The notes under the pieces: model-generated
Told to the model about the DNA's origin: nothing
What the model saw: the letters and a program-made list of their open reading frames with translations, nothing else
The model's database searches: none
Shown here: one piece after another, positions 23,467-38,000 of the stretch
How the letters are laid out: every line of letters starts with the position of its first letter
How positions within the stretch are numbered: position 1 is the first letter of the stretch
Translations under genes and position numbers: made by a program
Assembly: GCA_034440575.1 (NCBI GenBank)
Contig: JAOTOL010001432.1
Coordinates: forward strand, 288,501-352,500
DNA from: Imbricaverruca yamaguchii
Lineage: Eukaryota; Arthropoda; Thecostraca; Neoverrucidae
Reading direction: 5' to 3'
Length of the DNA: 64,000 nt

Positions 23467-25975
23467 CTGCGGGCGAAGGTGGGGCCAGGTGACAGGTGAC
23501 GGACAGTCGATGGAGGCCACAAGGCGTGCCATCCAAGGTGTCACATACGCTCCTGGAGCTGGAACGCCTGGGGCACCACAGGCCGCCGCATAGGACAGGA
23601 GCAGAAATGATTTCGCCACAGCCATCAAGCACGGCGACGGGACACGAGATAGGCACAGGGTTGGATTTCTTCTTCCTAATTCTGAATGTGGAGAGGTTAC
23701 AGAGTAATCGAATATGGAGATATTTTATTCAAATCTGCTAAAACGTAAAATCAGCTTCCACTTTGCAATGAACCTTGATCACTTTGTCAAAGTAACAGTT
23801 CATTTTCAAACAACACCATTCGACCTCCAAATGAGAAGAATTAGAGGATAATTTTCGGACGGGGATAACGTTCTGGATGCCAAGCATCCTGAAACAGTAT
23901 GCTTTTTCTCCAATTCTGCACGCGCATAGCCCAGCGCTCGAACTGTCGCGTGATGCCATTGAACAAGGACATTGGGGATCACATGGTTCATAATAAACCC
24001 CAAAGATTTGAAAGGTCAAATGGGATAAAGATCATGTCAAGCTACAGAACAAGATCCATTTGTGACCCACAATGAATGATGGAAATAAAACAATTCCAAG
24101 ATAAACAGTGGATCACAGCCTCATGACCATTATACTGCCCCGGACCGCAGCAAACGGAAACATCGCAACACCCGCCGAATGGGTTTCGACCTGCCGACAA
24201 TCAGGTCGCCCGCAACAGCGGAACGACAGAGTCGTGACGTCGCGCGTCGTCACCCGGCGACTCTCCAATCCTACTGAGCGTGGTGTCCGGCGGCCGAGCG
24301 CGACACGACATCGCTCCACCCGTCCCCGGCCGGCACATTCCGGCCACAGACTGCACACCTCAGCTGACAGGTGTGCACTGTCAGCGCGTGTACTCACCAC
24401 CGGCCATGTGGGCCACACACCATGGCGGCTGGCCCCGGGTCGGCCACAGACTGCACACCTCAGCTGACAGGTGTGCACTGTCAGCGCGTGTACTCACCAC
24501 CGGCCATGTGGGCCACACACCAGGGCGGCTGGCCCCGGGTCGGCCACAGACTGCACACCTCAGCTGACAGGTGTGCACTGTCAGCGCGTGTACTCACCAC
24601 CGGCCATGTGGGCCACACACCAGGGCGGCTGGCCCCGGGTCGGCCACAGACTGCACACCTCAGCTGACAGGTGTGCACTGTCAGCGCGTGTACTCACCAC
24701 CGGCCATGTGGGCCACACACCAGGGCGGCTGGCCCCGGGTCGGCCACAGACTGCACACCTCAGCTGACAGGTGTGCACTGTCAGCGCGTGTACTCACCAC
24801 CAGCCATGTGGGCCACACACCAGGGCGGCTGGCCACCGGGTCGGCCACAGACACGCACACGTCACGTGACAGCTCACCTTTGTCCTCCACCAGCTGCACC
24901 AGCACGACACGCCACGTCACGTGACACTCACCTTTGTACTCCACCAGCTGCACCAGCACGACACGCCACGTCACGTGACACCCACCTTTGTCCTCCACCA
25001 GCTGCACCAGCACGACACGCCACGTCACGTGACACTCACCTTTGTCCTCAACCAGCTGTATCAGCACGACACGCCACGTCACGTGACACCCACCTTTGTA
25101 TTCCACCAGCTGCACCAGCACGACACGCCACGTCACGTGACACTCACCTTTGTCCTCCACCAGCTGCACCAGCACGACACGCCATGTCACGTGACACTCA
25201 CCTTTGTCCTCCACCAACTGCACCAGCACGACACGCCACATCATGTGACACTCACCTTTGTCCTCCACCAACTGCACCAGCACGACACGCCACATCATGT
25301 GACACTCACCTTTGTCCTCCACCAACTGCACCAGCACGACACGCCACATCATGTGACACTCACCTTTGTCCTCAACCAGCTGTACTAGCACGTGACACTC
25401 ACCTTTGTCCTCCACCAGCTGCACCAGCACGACACGCCACGTCACGTGACACCCACCTTTGTCCTCCACCAGCTGCACCAGCACGACACGCCACGTCACG
25501 TGACACCCACCTTTGTCCTCCACCAGCTGCACCAGCACGACACGCCACGTCACGTGACACCCACCTTTGTCCTCCACCAGCTGCATGCACGACTTGGCTG
25601 TGGCCACGACCGAGCCGGTTGCCTCTGACACGCCGCGGGACGCCTGGCCCAGGTTGGCCATGTTCTGACTCTGCCGGTCGGCTGCAACACACACACAGGC
25701 CACGGCCGCTGAAGCGGATCTCTCGCACCGGCCAACGACACGAGTGTGCCGAGGCCGTGGGCGCCGCACGGGCCACCTTCGGTTGCGAACATGGGACGGA
25801 TTTTCTCTGAAAACTACACGCGAGCGCACTGGTTCCCTTCCCAGCTACCTACAGAAAATACGGTAAAGTTGGTAGTTGGTGTCGTATGTGCTTTGTTTGC
25901 ATCGTTGACAGCATTTTTTCTTGGATGAAACTAAATCATCAACGGGCATCAATAAAATTATAGTTAAAGTAAAGG

Positions 25976-26048
<73 letters not shown>

Positions 26049-29000
26049 AATACAGTGCTTGCACGGAAGACAAGTCGCTTCCACACTCATTTCCGATAAA
26101 CCTCCGGCAAACGCATTTCACTCATACACAGAACGGTGGCCAGTCAGGGTTGATCAGATGATTCTCAATCACAATAAGGAAATACAGCTAGATCAGTTAT
26201 ACTTCTTTTTACTTCATACATAATGATGCACGAAAGCGCACTACCCTCTGGCATAGCGAGCGAACGTGTGACTCGCTTGCCACCGACGACACCCCGTCCG
26301 GCTAACCTTTGACCTTGGATGCGATGACCAACTGCGCACTGGAGGCGGCGATCTCGTGAGTAGCCACGATCAACTCTTCGAACTTCCCGGAACCGCCGAC
26401 CAGCCGGTCAGCGGCGTCACTGAATGAGCGCACACGGGGTCACAGGCACGCGGGTCACAGAGGTACGCCGGCTCACGGCTCCCAGGTGCATAGCCTCACC
26501 AGTCACAGAAGTAAACGGGCTCACGGATCAATCCGAGGTGCATAGGCTCACCAGTCACAGAAGTAAACGGGCTCACGGATCAATCCGAGGTGCATAGGCT
26601 CACGCGTCACAAAGGTGCGTGAGGCCACGCATCCGAGGTACATAGGCTCACCAGTCACAGAAGTGCACGGGCTCACGGATCCGAGGTACATAGGCTCACG
26701 CGTCACAAAGATGCGTGAGGTCACGGATCCGAGGTATATAGGTTCACGCGGCACAGAGGTACATGGGGCCACGGATATGGATGGATTTTTACTCCGTAAT
26801 CCTGGAGATGGAGATGACATTTTTTGGCTCATTGAATATGGAGAAGATATTTGTCTTCAAACCTGTGGGATAAGAAACCCACTTTGCATTTTCCAGTGAA
26901 TCTTGAGCACTCTATCACAACACAGTTTGTTTTCAAACAGAACTATTCAGTCTATAAATAACAAAAATGAGAAGATAATATTCTGGATACCCAAATCAAG
27001 TAACAGCCAATTGTTGGGCACTGGGCACAGGTACGAGGTGCACAGGGCCACGGACCGGAGGTACAGTGGGTCATCAGTTTGAGGCATTCGAGGTCATGAG
27101 CTTGAGGTGCACGGGGTCACGGGCGAGAGGTAGGCAGGGTTACGGAGCTGGTATACACTTGACCAGCCAACAGTCGGCAGCCAGCAGTCGGCAGCCGACA
27201 GCCATCAGCCATCAGTCATCAGTCATCAGTCATCAGTCATCAGTCATCAGTCATCAGTCATCAGTCGGCAGTCGGCAGTCGGCAGTCGGCAGTCGGCAGT
27301 CGGCAGTCGGCAGTCGGCAGTCGGCAGTCGGCAGTCGGCAGTCGGCAGTCGGCAGTCATCAGTCGGCAGTCATCAGTCGGCAGTCAGAAGTCAGCAGTCA
27401 TCGAGTCATTGCCGCAGTCGCACGAGACAGGCCAGACCGTGGCTAGCGGAGTGAAAGGCACACGGATCGGCGGCGGCCCACCCACAGGCTGACAATGCCG
27501 CCAATCACGGAGTCGGCCACGGCCGGTGTGGCCAGACCAATGCGTCTCTTTGGTCAGTTAAACACGGAATTCACGTGGTGCCAGCGCAGCAGGAGGGTAG
27601 CGGCGTACTCCAGACATTTGCCACATCAATTTGCACACGATAAAATCCAAGTCAGGTTAAACCAAGCTGTGCGTGCCCACAATCCGCTTCTTTTCTATTA
27701 CTATATATGACAAATTGTTAACCATACCCTCTTCCTGCTGCATACAGCCTCTTGCTCCACCCAAGTACATCCGAGCGTGGCCCTCACGCCAGCTTCCCGC
27801 TCCTATCCCAGCTAATGGTTGGAGGAGGCCGATGCCCGGATCTCCCAGCGGGGGCCGCCAGAGGCTCGGCCAGGTTCGCCTGTCCACCGCCTGCGGCCAG
27901 GCGGCAGTGGTGTGACGTACAGCAGTGCCTGGGCGCCCATGCCGACAGCCTTGGCAGCCGAGATGAGACCCTCTGTCCAGCGGTGGTTACGCTTGTAGAA
28001 CTCGGTCGGCGAGGCCGAACCCTGTAACACGCAGCGGCTCGGTTTGAGGAGCAACATGGAACAGTGAGGCTGTAATGTCAGAAATAACACTCAACAGCGG
28101 TTCTGAGATGTCAGCAATAATACGTAACTGAGGGTCTACCGAGTCAGGAATAGCACGGAACAGTGGGTCTGTGGTTTCAGGAATAACACGGAAGAGCGGG
28201 CCTGTGGTGTCAGTAATAGCATCTAGCAGCGGGTTTGCGGTGTCGGTAATAATACAGAACAGCTGGTCTGAGGTGTTAGCAATAACATGGAACACGGAAC
28301 AGCGGCGCAGCGATGGTGGTGGTGGTTGTTGGTTTTACGACAGGTCGGCCGTTGAGCCATGTAGCGTTGCCAATCTCTCACGCCGATTGGTCGCGGGCGA
28401 AGAGCAGCGACAGGCGAGACTCGAACGCACAATCCAAATTTCGATTGTGAGACGGGTAACTTACTCCTAGAGTACTCGTCCTCACACAGAACAGCGGGTT
28501 TGCGTTGTCAGCAATAACACGAAACAGCGGGTCTGAAGTGTGAGCAATAACACGGAACAACTGTTCTGCGGTGTCAGCAATAACACGGAACAGCGGGTTT
28601 GCGGCGTCAGCAATAATACGGAACAGGGGGTCTGCGAAGCCAGCGTAACAGGGTCTCCACCGTGTCATAAAATAATCATTATGGGGGCCAAATGATAACT
28701 GTATTGATCGAAAGCTAACTAAGAGTAGCAGCGCGCCTGTGGTGTCAAGAGTAACGCGGAATAGCGACGCGGCTCACCTGCCCCCTCCAACATACACACA
28801 TGATGTCTCAAATGGATAATTCGGCAATACAGATACACGGCGGCCAACAGGACAGTGGTTATTACGACAATCTGATAACATCAATCACTACATCCATCTT
28901 TTTTAATAACGGAATAGAGCAGGGCAAGGAGTGCAGTGGCATGCAGGGACAGGTAATGCCAGATTATGACACCTTGTGACGGAGAGCCTCGGTCGCCGAC

Positions 29001-32000
29001 AGGTCACACGTGGAGACAGATTATGACAGACGATCACACGTGGAGACAGATTATGACAGGTGATCACACGTGGAGACAGATTATGACAGACGAGCACACG
29101 GGGAGACAGATTATGACAGGCGATCACACGTGGAGACAGATTATAACGGGCGATCACACGGGGAGACAGATTATGACAGACGATCACACGGGGAGACAGA
29201 TTATGACAGACGATCATACGTGGACAGATTATGACAGGCGATCACACGGGGATACAGATTATGACAAGCGATCACACGGGGAGACAGATTATGACAGGCG
29301 ATCACACGTGGAGACAGATTATGACAGGCGATCACACGGGGAGGCAGATTATGACAGACGAGCACACGGGGAGGCAGATCATGGCAGACGATCACTCGTC
29401 GAGACAGATTATTACAGACGATCACACGTGGAGACAGATCATGACAGACCATAACACGGGGAGACAGATTATGACAGACGATCGCACGGGGGGACAGATC
29501 ATAACACCCAGTGACGGAGAGACTCGGTCGCAGATAGGTCACACGGGGAGACAGATCATGACACCCAGTGACGGAGAGACTCGGTCGCCGACAGGTCACA
29601 CGGAGAGACAGATTATGGCACCCTGTGACGGGGAGACTCGGTCGCAGACAGGTCACACGAGGAGACAGATCATGACACCCAGTGACGGAGAGACTCGGTC
29701 GCAGACAGGTCACACGGGGAGACAGATCATGACACCCTGTGACGGAGAGACTCAGTCGCCGACAGGTCACACGGGAAGACAGATCATGACACCCTGTGAC
29801 GGAGAGACTCGGTCGCAGACATGTCACACGGGGGGACAGATCATGACACCCAGTGACGGAGAGACTCGGTCGCAGACATGTCACACGGGGGGACAGATCA
29901 TGACACCCAGTGACGGAGAGACTCGGTCGCATACAGGTCACACGGGGAGACAGATCATGACACCCTGTGACGGAGAGACTCAGTCGCCGACAGGTCACAC
30001 GGGGAGACAGATCATGACACCCTGTGACGGAGAGACTCAGTCGCCGACAGGTCACACGGGGAGACAGATTATGGCAACTGGTCGGCAGATGGCGATGTCC
30101 AATTGTCAGGCCGTTATAATCTTCAGGCATACGCTACTGAAAGGAGCTAAAAGGAAGTATCCGACGGACGTCATCCATACGCACGTGATACTTAATGACG
30201 TCATTCACACGCAAACAATAGTTAATAACGTTATACATGTGTAAGTGATATTTAATGACGTCATCGCTACGCACGTGACACATAATACACACGTGATACC
30301 TACTGACGTCATTTATACGCACGTGACAAAGACGTACATATGTGAATACGCGTCATCCATACATGCGTGATACATAACTACGTCATCCATATGGGCGTGA
30401 TTCATAATTGCGTCAAAACCAGCAATACAAAAAGCAGTCGCCACCCGACAGAAACAGGACAGGTCATATCGTTACACAGTCAGGTTACAGTAGCACAGCG
30501 TTACCAACAGGAAATAACAAAGACGCGAAGAAGGGCTGAGGCACCATGGCAGGCAATAACCGAGAAAACATGACGGGCTGAGACACCATGACAGGCAATA
30601 ACCGAGATGACATGACGGGCTGAGACACCATGACAGGCAATAACCGAGACAACACGACGGGCTGAGACACCATGACAGGCAATAACCGAGAAAGCATGAC
30701 GGGCTGAGACACCATGACAGGCAATAACCGAGACAACACGACGGGCTAAGACACCATGACAGACAATAACCGAGAAAACATGACGGGCTGAGACACCATG
30801 ACAGGCAATAACCGAGATAACATGACGGGCTGAGACACCATGACAGGCAATAACCGAGAAAACATGACGGGCTGAGACACCATGACAGGCAATAACAGGG
30901 TCACAATTACGGACTAATACACCACGACAGAGATGGCCCAGGCATCGTGACGGGCAACAACTGAGACAACATGACGGGTTCAGAAACCATGACAGAGGAT
31001 GGCTGAGACACCATAGCAGGAGATGGCTGAGACACCACGACAGGAGATGGCTGAGACACCACGACAGGAGATGGCTTAAGTCACCATTGCAGGAGATGGC
31101 TGAGGAACCATGCCAGAAGATGGCTGAGACACCATGGGCGGTTACAACTATCACAAGAGCCGCGGGACACCGAAACCGGCTATGACGTCACCGTTGTTCA
31201 GCGGGACAGATGATCGTGTCAGCACTGTCGTGGCCTAACTGTCTTCGCACGCGTCGACACGCGCCGACCCGATGGCCGGCTAACTTTGTCACTAACGGAG
31301 GCCGCCATGTCAGGTGAAGCGACGCCGAGTGAGTAATCACCAGCCGACACCCTTCTCCCAGGCTCGTCTGTCACCTAGAGTTGGTCAGAGTCGTCTTTCA
31401 CCGAACCCACAACCTCTCGGTTGGGAAACGGGCAACTTACCCCCAGACTACCCCCCTCCTCCATATAAAATTAAGACCCCTGAGACTCGTAGACAGTTAG
31501 TTGGAACAGGGTCGCGACTAGTAGGGATCCTGCTCAGCATTCAGAGAAGACTATTTGAGTCAACAGTGAGAATGGGTGTCCGAAAACCTCACACTAACAT
31601 ATCCGTACATCATGACTTCCATCCGCGGAAAGTCATCTTGCAGCCTGCAACTCCGAACCAGAGTCGAATTCCGAGCCGGAGACAGGATTAAGTGCATTTC
31701 CGCGTCCCCGGGCCTTCACGGAGGTCCGCGCTTCATAAATAGTCCTCAGCTCGGGCACGCAAACGGATGCTGCAAGTCTCGCGAAGCATGCATCACGTCG
31801 GACCGACAGCGGCGAGTTAACGGGAGCACCGGATACGCCTACCGACGGGCGGACTCGATCAGTCAGCGCACTGCGCTCTCTGTCTCGCCACCGGCCTGCT
31901 ACACATGACCGCGAACAAGGCGACAGCCCTGTGCCACGACTGGGTCAACACGGCCACAGACTACATTCCCACTATGGGCAGGAGGCGGTATCCCCCACTC

Positions 32001-35000
32001 CACCCCATCCCTTTGGTTCAACAGTGGTTCGCGATCCGCTGAGGAAGACAGAGACTGTTTTTACAAGCAGGAAATCAAGCCAGTCTTCCGAGAACGTGGA
32101 TGATTTCTGAGGAACACGCACCAATTCAAAGAATGAGATCAAAGAGCACGTATGCTATTTACACGATTGATATAGTGGGCGGTTTTAGACATCCGAAAGG
32201 GTAGCAGTATTTGAAGTCATCTGTTCAACTGTCATCAGTTCGCCAGTGCTCCACTATGCCGGTCGTGTGTTTACATTGAAATTGGAGCGGGCAACTATAT
32301 CAATGTCGCGTTTTGGCACGAGTGCGGCGGGCCGCTCGTTGGTCCTGTTCCACAGTCGCTGGTGCATGACCTAGGTCACCTATCCACGACAGAAGTGTCC
32401 ACATGAAAAATCTGCGGAACTCTGCATTCTCCGGACTCACTGACTACTTGCATCCTGTTGATTGGTGATGTCTTTATGTGCTACTGGACCACGCTGGTCC
32501 CGTCCTGCCTTCGGGGCAGCACGACTTCCTGCCATGTAGGTCGGCAGTGACTAATTGGCCCGCTTCATGAACGGCTGCTCCAAGATATCCGAGCCTGCAG
32601 TTAGATGAGATTTACGCGGATTTTCTTCTGCTCGCATGGTGTTAACTACGAACTTCATTTTTGTAAGACACGTCGCTTTGCTCACTTGACTGACACCAAA
32701 CAAACTGGTTCAAGTCGTACCTGAACGGCTGCAGAGAACGGGTCATATTCGGTCCGACTGGGAACTCGCAACGCTTGGGATAACCGGGGACAACGTTTGC
32801 GGGCTATTGTTTGTTTTCCGCTACATGCCAACGGCCTGCCCTGTGCCACCGATCATCAGTGTCCGATACACGCAGACGACACAAAGCCGTACATCAGGGT
32901 CTTCAGTGTCGGCGACGCCCACTCCCTCCAGCCGGACGGACACAAAGTGTGCGACTTTTGAGCCCGGTGGAAACTTCAGTTGAACCCCGCCAAATGCAAA
33001 CTTGTATCTTTCGCCCTACGTAGCAAGCCCGCTCTGAACACTGTACGCGTACAGTATTGGCCATCACGAGCTGTGGAGCTGCTTTGCACTACCTTCGGTG
33101 ACTTCGGTGCTTGTTATCACTTCAATTGACGCTGACAGATCATGTCGATTGTATCATTCACAGAGAAAACCGCAACCTAGGTCTGATCGTTCGCTACTTC
33201 CAGTATTAGGGGCGGGGATGGCCGAGTGGTTAAGGTGTCGGCTATGGGTACTAAAGGTCCCGGGTTCGACTCTAGCGCTACTCAGGACATTCCCAATCCC
33301 GCGGCCAACCGGCGAAACAGTGTGGGCGGCGCCATTAACCGTGAATGTGCATAAAGTGTGTCGTGAACCAACCAATAAACAAACAATACTTCCAGTATTA
33401 AAACTTCCGTCCAGAGGAAAATCCGACCCAAATGATACCACTTGCATATTTCCCGCAAATATCAGAATCATTGTGGCAAATTATATTTCCCGCAAATATC
33501 AGAATCATTGTGGCAAATTACAGTGCAATTTCGGCTGGTGTCGCAAAGACTCGTTATACTTAGTTATATTGCGCTGAGCACACATTCCTGATGTGGGTTG
33601 TCGTTCATGATCCGCCCTGCAATCGCTCTATTCCACCCATGCGGCCGACAGCTTTCTCATTTCACCATTCCTCCTGCACCCCCACAGCTCACCCAGCACG
33701 GCCTAGCGTTCTCCGACAGTGTTCCACGAAATGCTAAATTGTTCTGAAAGACTGTCGCCTTTCAGTTCCTCAGCTCGGGCAGGCTGTGCCATACCTCATC
33801 ACTATTTCATGTTTTCATGTTGCTCGAGTACACGCAGTGAAAAACGGGCTCTTCACCCGACTCGCAATGAGTTGTAACGTATTACTATGGTCTGCACGAA
33901 ACGTGAATTTTCTTCGCCCTCAGACCAGGGATGAGAAACTACGTGACCAGTCTAAATGATGTGTTCTTTCCAAGTGCACGTGCGCATCAATGTCGTGCAC
34001 TTTCTGTGCTATTTATTAATCGATGTAAATGCCCTTGAGTGCCTCAGCAAATGGGATCTGCACTTGTTGATGCTCGGTGAGATGCAACGGTGCTTGGTAT
34101 GAACGCTGTACACGCTAACAAACAGCACAAAGTGAGAGGTGTGGCACTCTATACAACGTGATGAACATCGCAGAAAAGCATAGGAAATAGGCGAGAAAAA
34201 CATACGCCTTAATTCCATCTTAATCTCTGCTACGGCAGAACCTATTTTCCTTTGTGGTTACGTTGACCTCATTCTACCTGTGATTAGTCACGCTGCAATT
34301 TCACACACTCTCCATGGCGATAAAGAGGGAAGTTAGGGTGTGTTGCCTTACCAGTGAAAGTTGTGCTAGTACAGTACATTGTTTCTATACCAATAAGTGT
34401 GATGGTAAGTAAAGGGAACCAAAGACATGCAGGTACGCGCAAATATAAGAAAAACGTTCGTGATATTTTACGATGCTTCAGCTCCTTGGCCACATAGTGC
34501 TGCCAACCAATCACGCCGATAAGTCGCGGGTGGACTTGGTAATCCTGGCTGTTATTTGATTCCAATAAATAGACCATCAAGAGCCCACCGTTCAATCGCC
34601 CGAGCTAGCGCGATCCCATTAGCATGTAAATGCCTTTTTTCGCATGATCACTGGATATCGTTGTTCATTTATTGTCTAATTATATTTTTACACAATCCAA
34701 AGAGAATTCCCTTCCAGCTCAATTAACCGACAAAACATAGCTAATATATTTTCGCTTTTCATTTTACCGAATGATCTTTCCTGTGTGACCTCAACTGACC
34801 TTGCCCTGTGCGATGATCTCGATTTGCAGGTCACGGCTGCGTTGCACCAGCACCTTAATGGCTCGCATCAGCCCAGTGCACGAGTCCAGGATCTTTTCGT
34901 TGACCTCTAGCTTGACGCCGGAGTCAGCCGTTCGAGACTGCATGAGGATCTCCTGAGGATGCCGGCAAAACGTCAGCACATCCTGCAGAAACCGTCACAT

Positions 35001-38000
35001 CGACGAGACCTCAGCAGAAGAGTAGCACAGCATCCCGAAGGGATCGTCTGTCGGGACTTATGGGGAGAGTTTGCCACGATGCAAAAGGTCTGGAGAGACG
35101 ATCTCTCACTGGCAGGACCACGCTGGTAGGATCCGCTGGAGACACCGTCACGTGGACAAACTGTCCGAGCAGACTATCTCCCTGCGAGATCCGCAAACTG
35201 GTGACAAACATCACTGACCGGCACACCGTGATCGTCCTGAACATGAGTAAACCAGCCGACTGTGCGAGGAGGCGACACACACGGAGACCGATCCGGCGCC
35301 GTGACACGGCTGCCACGATGGAAAATTTGCACACTAGTGCCTCACTCAGCTGTGCTGTTCCACGAGAAGGTACCACACACGAAGGTACATGGCTTAAGGT
35401 CTACAAGTACAGCCGTACTCAAACTGGTCATTTCCACATACTGCTCCTGACTAACCATACACATGTAATTTCTTTACTGTAGCCTACAGACAGATCGGTG
35501 GTGTTGGCGTCAGCCCAAAATTCACAACATTCCCACCACGAACAGGGTATTCTGTCATGTGGAGGCAATACGCGAGAAGACATCGTAGATGTCTTCCCGC
35601 GATCAACTATGAGCTTGAAAGACAAATAATGAGCATACACACTGCCGTCAATCATAAATATTGCCCAGTCATCGACGAATTCGCACTTAACTACTGTCGA
35701 CTTAACTACACTTAGCTACGAATGCGCACTTAACTTCAATGACCATCTGCACAGTTCTTATAGATACGGTTGAGAAACAATTAGTGGCCTCGCACTGCGT
35801 AATTCCAGTAAATAATAATACGAAAAAGAACATTTATATCAATACACACTTGATTACAGCATATATGTGCATTACTAATTTCAGAGTTTGTATTTGATGT
35901 GCAAGCTTCGCACTAGCACAGCCAACTTCAGTTTCGATATTGGCCATGTTGTTCGGCTGAGTTACAAATAAACAACAGTCCACATATATCCTGAAACAAC
36001 TGTCAATTTCCTATTTGAATGACATTATTCTACTCTGACAAATGCTTGTCATGCCTAAACACTTTTTTAACACGCGCCCTGGGAGGAGGGGGGGGGCAAA
36101 TCCGCCCACACCTCCGGTTTTTCGTAGATAACTCCAGACTTTACCGGCCGATATCCGCCGTTGTTTGTGTACGTACTTAAAAATGACGGCCACGTTGTTT
36201 AAAGTAAGAAAAACGGAAACCGGGCGAAAACTTTTCGAGTTAGGTGTCATTAAAGTAAAAAATAATTATCAGAGCAAGACCACAAATGTCGGCGCTGATG
36301 CGCTTCCCGTATATTGGCAAAACCGAGGTGTTCTTGGCAACACTAGCGACTTGTGTGATGTATACTGTTATGCTACATTGTTTCAGTCATGTCAGGTCAC
36401 CAAGGTCAAGTCAGGTCAAGTTCACGACAGGTTAACACATGCTCTGGTGGGGGAGGGGGGAATCTGCCCATTCCCCCGATTTTTCGTACATAACTCCATG
36501 TTGTACCGGCCGATGTACGCCATTTTTGCGGACCTACTTAGAAATAACCGGCGCATCGTTTAGAACAAGAAAAATGAAAACCTGCCGAACATTTTTGGAG
36601 TTAGGGGCTGTTAAATTATTTTTAAAATCGCATACAAATCGGCGTTAATGCGCTTACCGTATATTTGCATAAGGGAAGTGTTCCTGACAACACTAGCGAC
36701 TGGTTTCATGATATTGTTATGCTACATAATTTAAGTCATGTCAGGTCGCTGAGGTCAAGTCAAGTCAAGCTCATGGCAGGCTAACGGAACCAAACTTGGT
36801 CAACTGGAATGTTGTAATAAATGCAAATGACTGTCATGCGATTGATGTCACTTTGCAAGTTACTCCCTACACATCCGGAAATCTACTGTTTGCCATTGTG
36901 TGCCTAAGCGTTTCCATGCTGTATTCATGTATTTCACTCCTTTCTTCGCGAAGCCGATTGTGCCGAGCCGCCCAACGGAGCAGTCGGGTGGGCAGCCCGA
37001 TTCCGGTTACTGGAGCAGTTAATGACCTAATAAAGTGCTCTATATAGGTGACCTGAGGTCAAATGGCGGATTGGGCATCTGTATTGCACCATTAACAATG
37101 TCCAAAACATCATTAATGCCAATTTTGGAGCATTTAAACACAATCACAGCGATCCATAACAATGACAAGCCAAGCCACGCAAAACCAGACAATTTTGCTA
37201 TTTTGACCTCATTTGACTTTGAAGATATTGACCTAAGGTTATGAAATTCGCACACAATGGAGTTCACTGCCATGCCCACCCACCCTGCGAATTTCGTTGC
37301 TTGCCTTAATAGGAGCCGAGATCTTAGGGGGCGGAATCCGTCCCCCTCCAGTGCACGTAATTTTCCGAGGCCCTGCAGGGCGCGTGTTAAGGCAACTATG
37401 AATACGTGAAATTGTATGCAGTTACGGCACCGAAATGAGGCGTGACACAGCAAATTATCATTGTTCCTCTCCCTTGACAATCTGCATTGTGCCCCGGAGG
37501 CACAATTAAAGCATGCAAATATTGATTTAAAGCAAGTCGTTTTAATGGTTGGTGTTTTTTTTTCATGTTGCCTGGGATAAAGCAGCAGGGGTTTAGTGTG
37601 AATTATGCCTCTTTGGTGTGTGTATCAAGGTGCAGTGGACTGAATTAGACTAGCCATAACGTACGTGAAGGCACCATCATAACGCAAACGACCAGCCAGC
37701 CGTCTGTCTGGAAGATCAATGGAATCAGGATCTGGTAGCTTCCAGGATGGAATTCCGGGTCCCGGATCATCAGGTATGTGCTGTTCTTGGCCTGAGGACA
37801 GAGTGGTCAAAGTGAAACAATGGGACATGGCGGCTCGAAAACAGCCGACAAGCCAGCACACTAATGAGGGAGTTTTGGCAGAAGTTTCGATTGCAACAAT
37901 CGGCACAATTCATGAGTGGCTGGATAACATACGATCTGTTCACGATTGCCAAGCTGCACCAATGTGCGAGTACTACGCATACGGTTGGTTGGTTATTGGT

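Noticed and set aside
24671..25829. Open frames of ~380 codons on both strands
   Set aside because: Created by the 100-bp and 54-bp arrays. Only the exon 15 part of the minus frame (25,565-25,681) is coding; the rest is intron unless read-through is shown.
29201..30244. Frames of 309 and 337 codons on opposite strands
   Set aside because: Products of the 30/60-bp array with frame-preserving period; no protein family.
33209..33290. tRNA-Ser/Leu gene
   Set aside because: The A and B boxes are tRNA-like, but the acceptor stem does not close, the same head recurs with a SINE body, and target-site duplications flank it.
37040..37480. 146-codon minus-strand frame with a hydrophobic segment
   Set aside because: Lies inside HIP1R intron 11, no family recognised, no splice or start context. 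It may be an old mobile-element piece.
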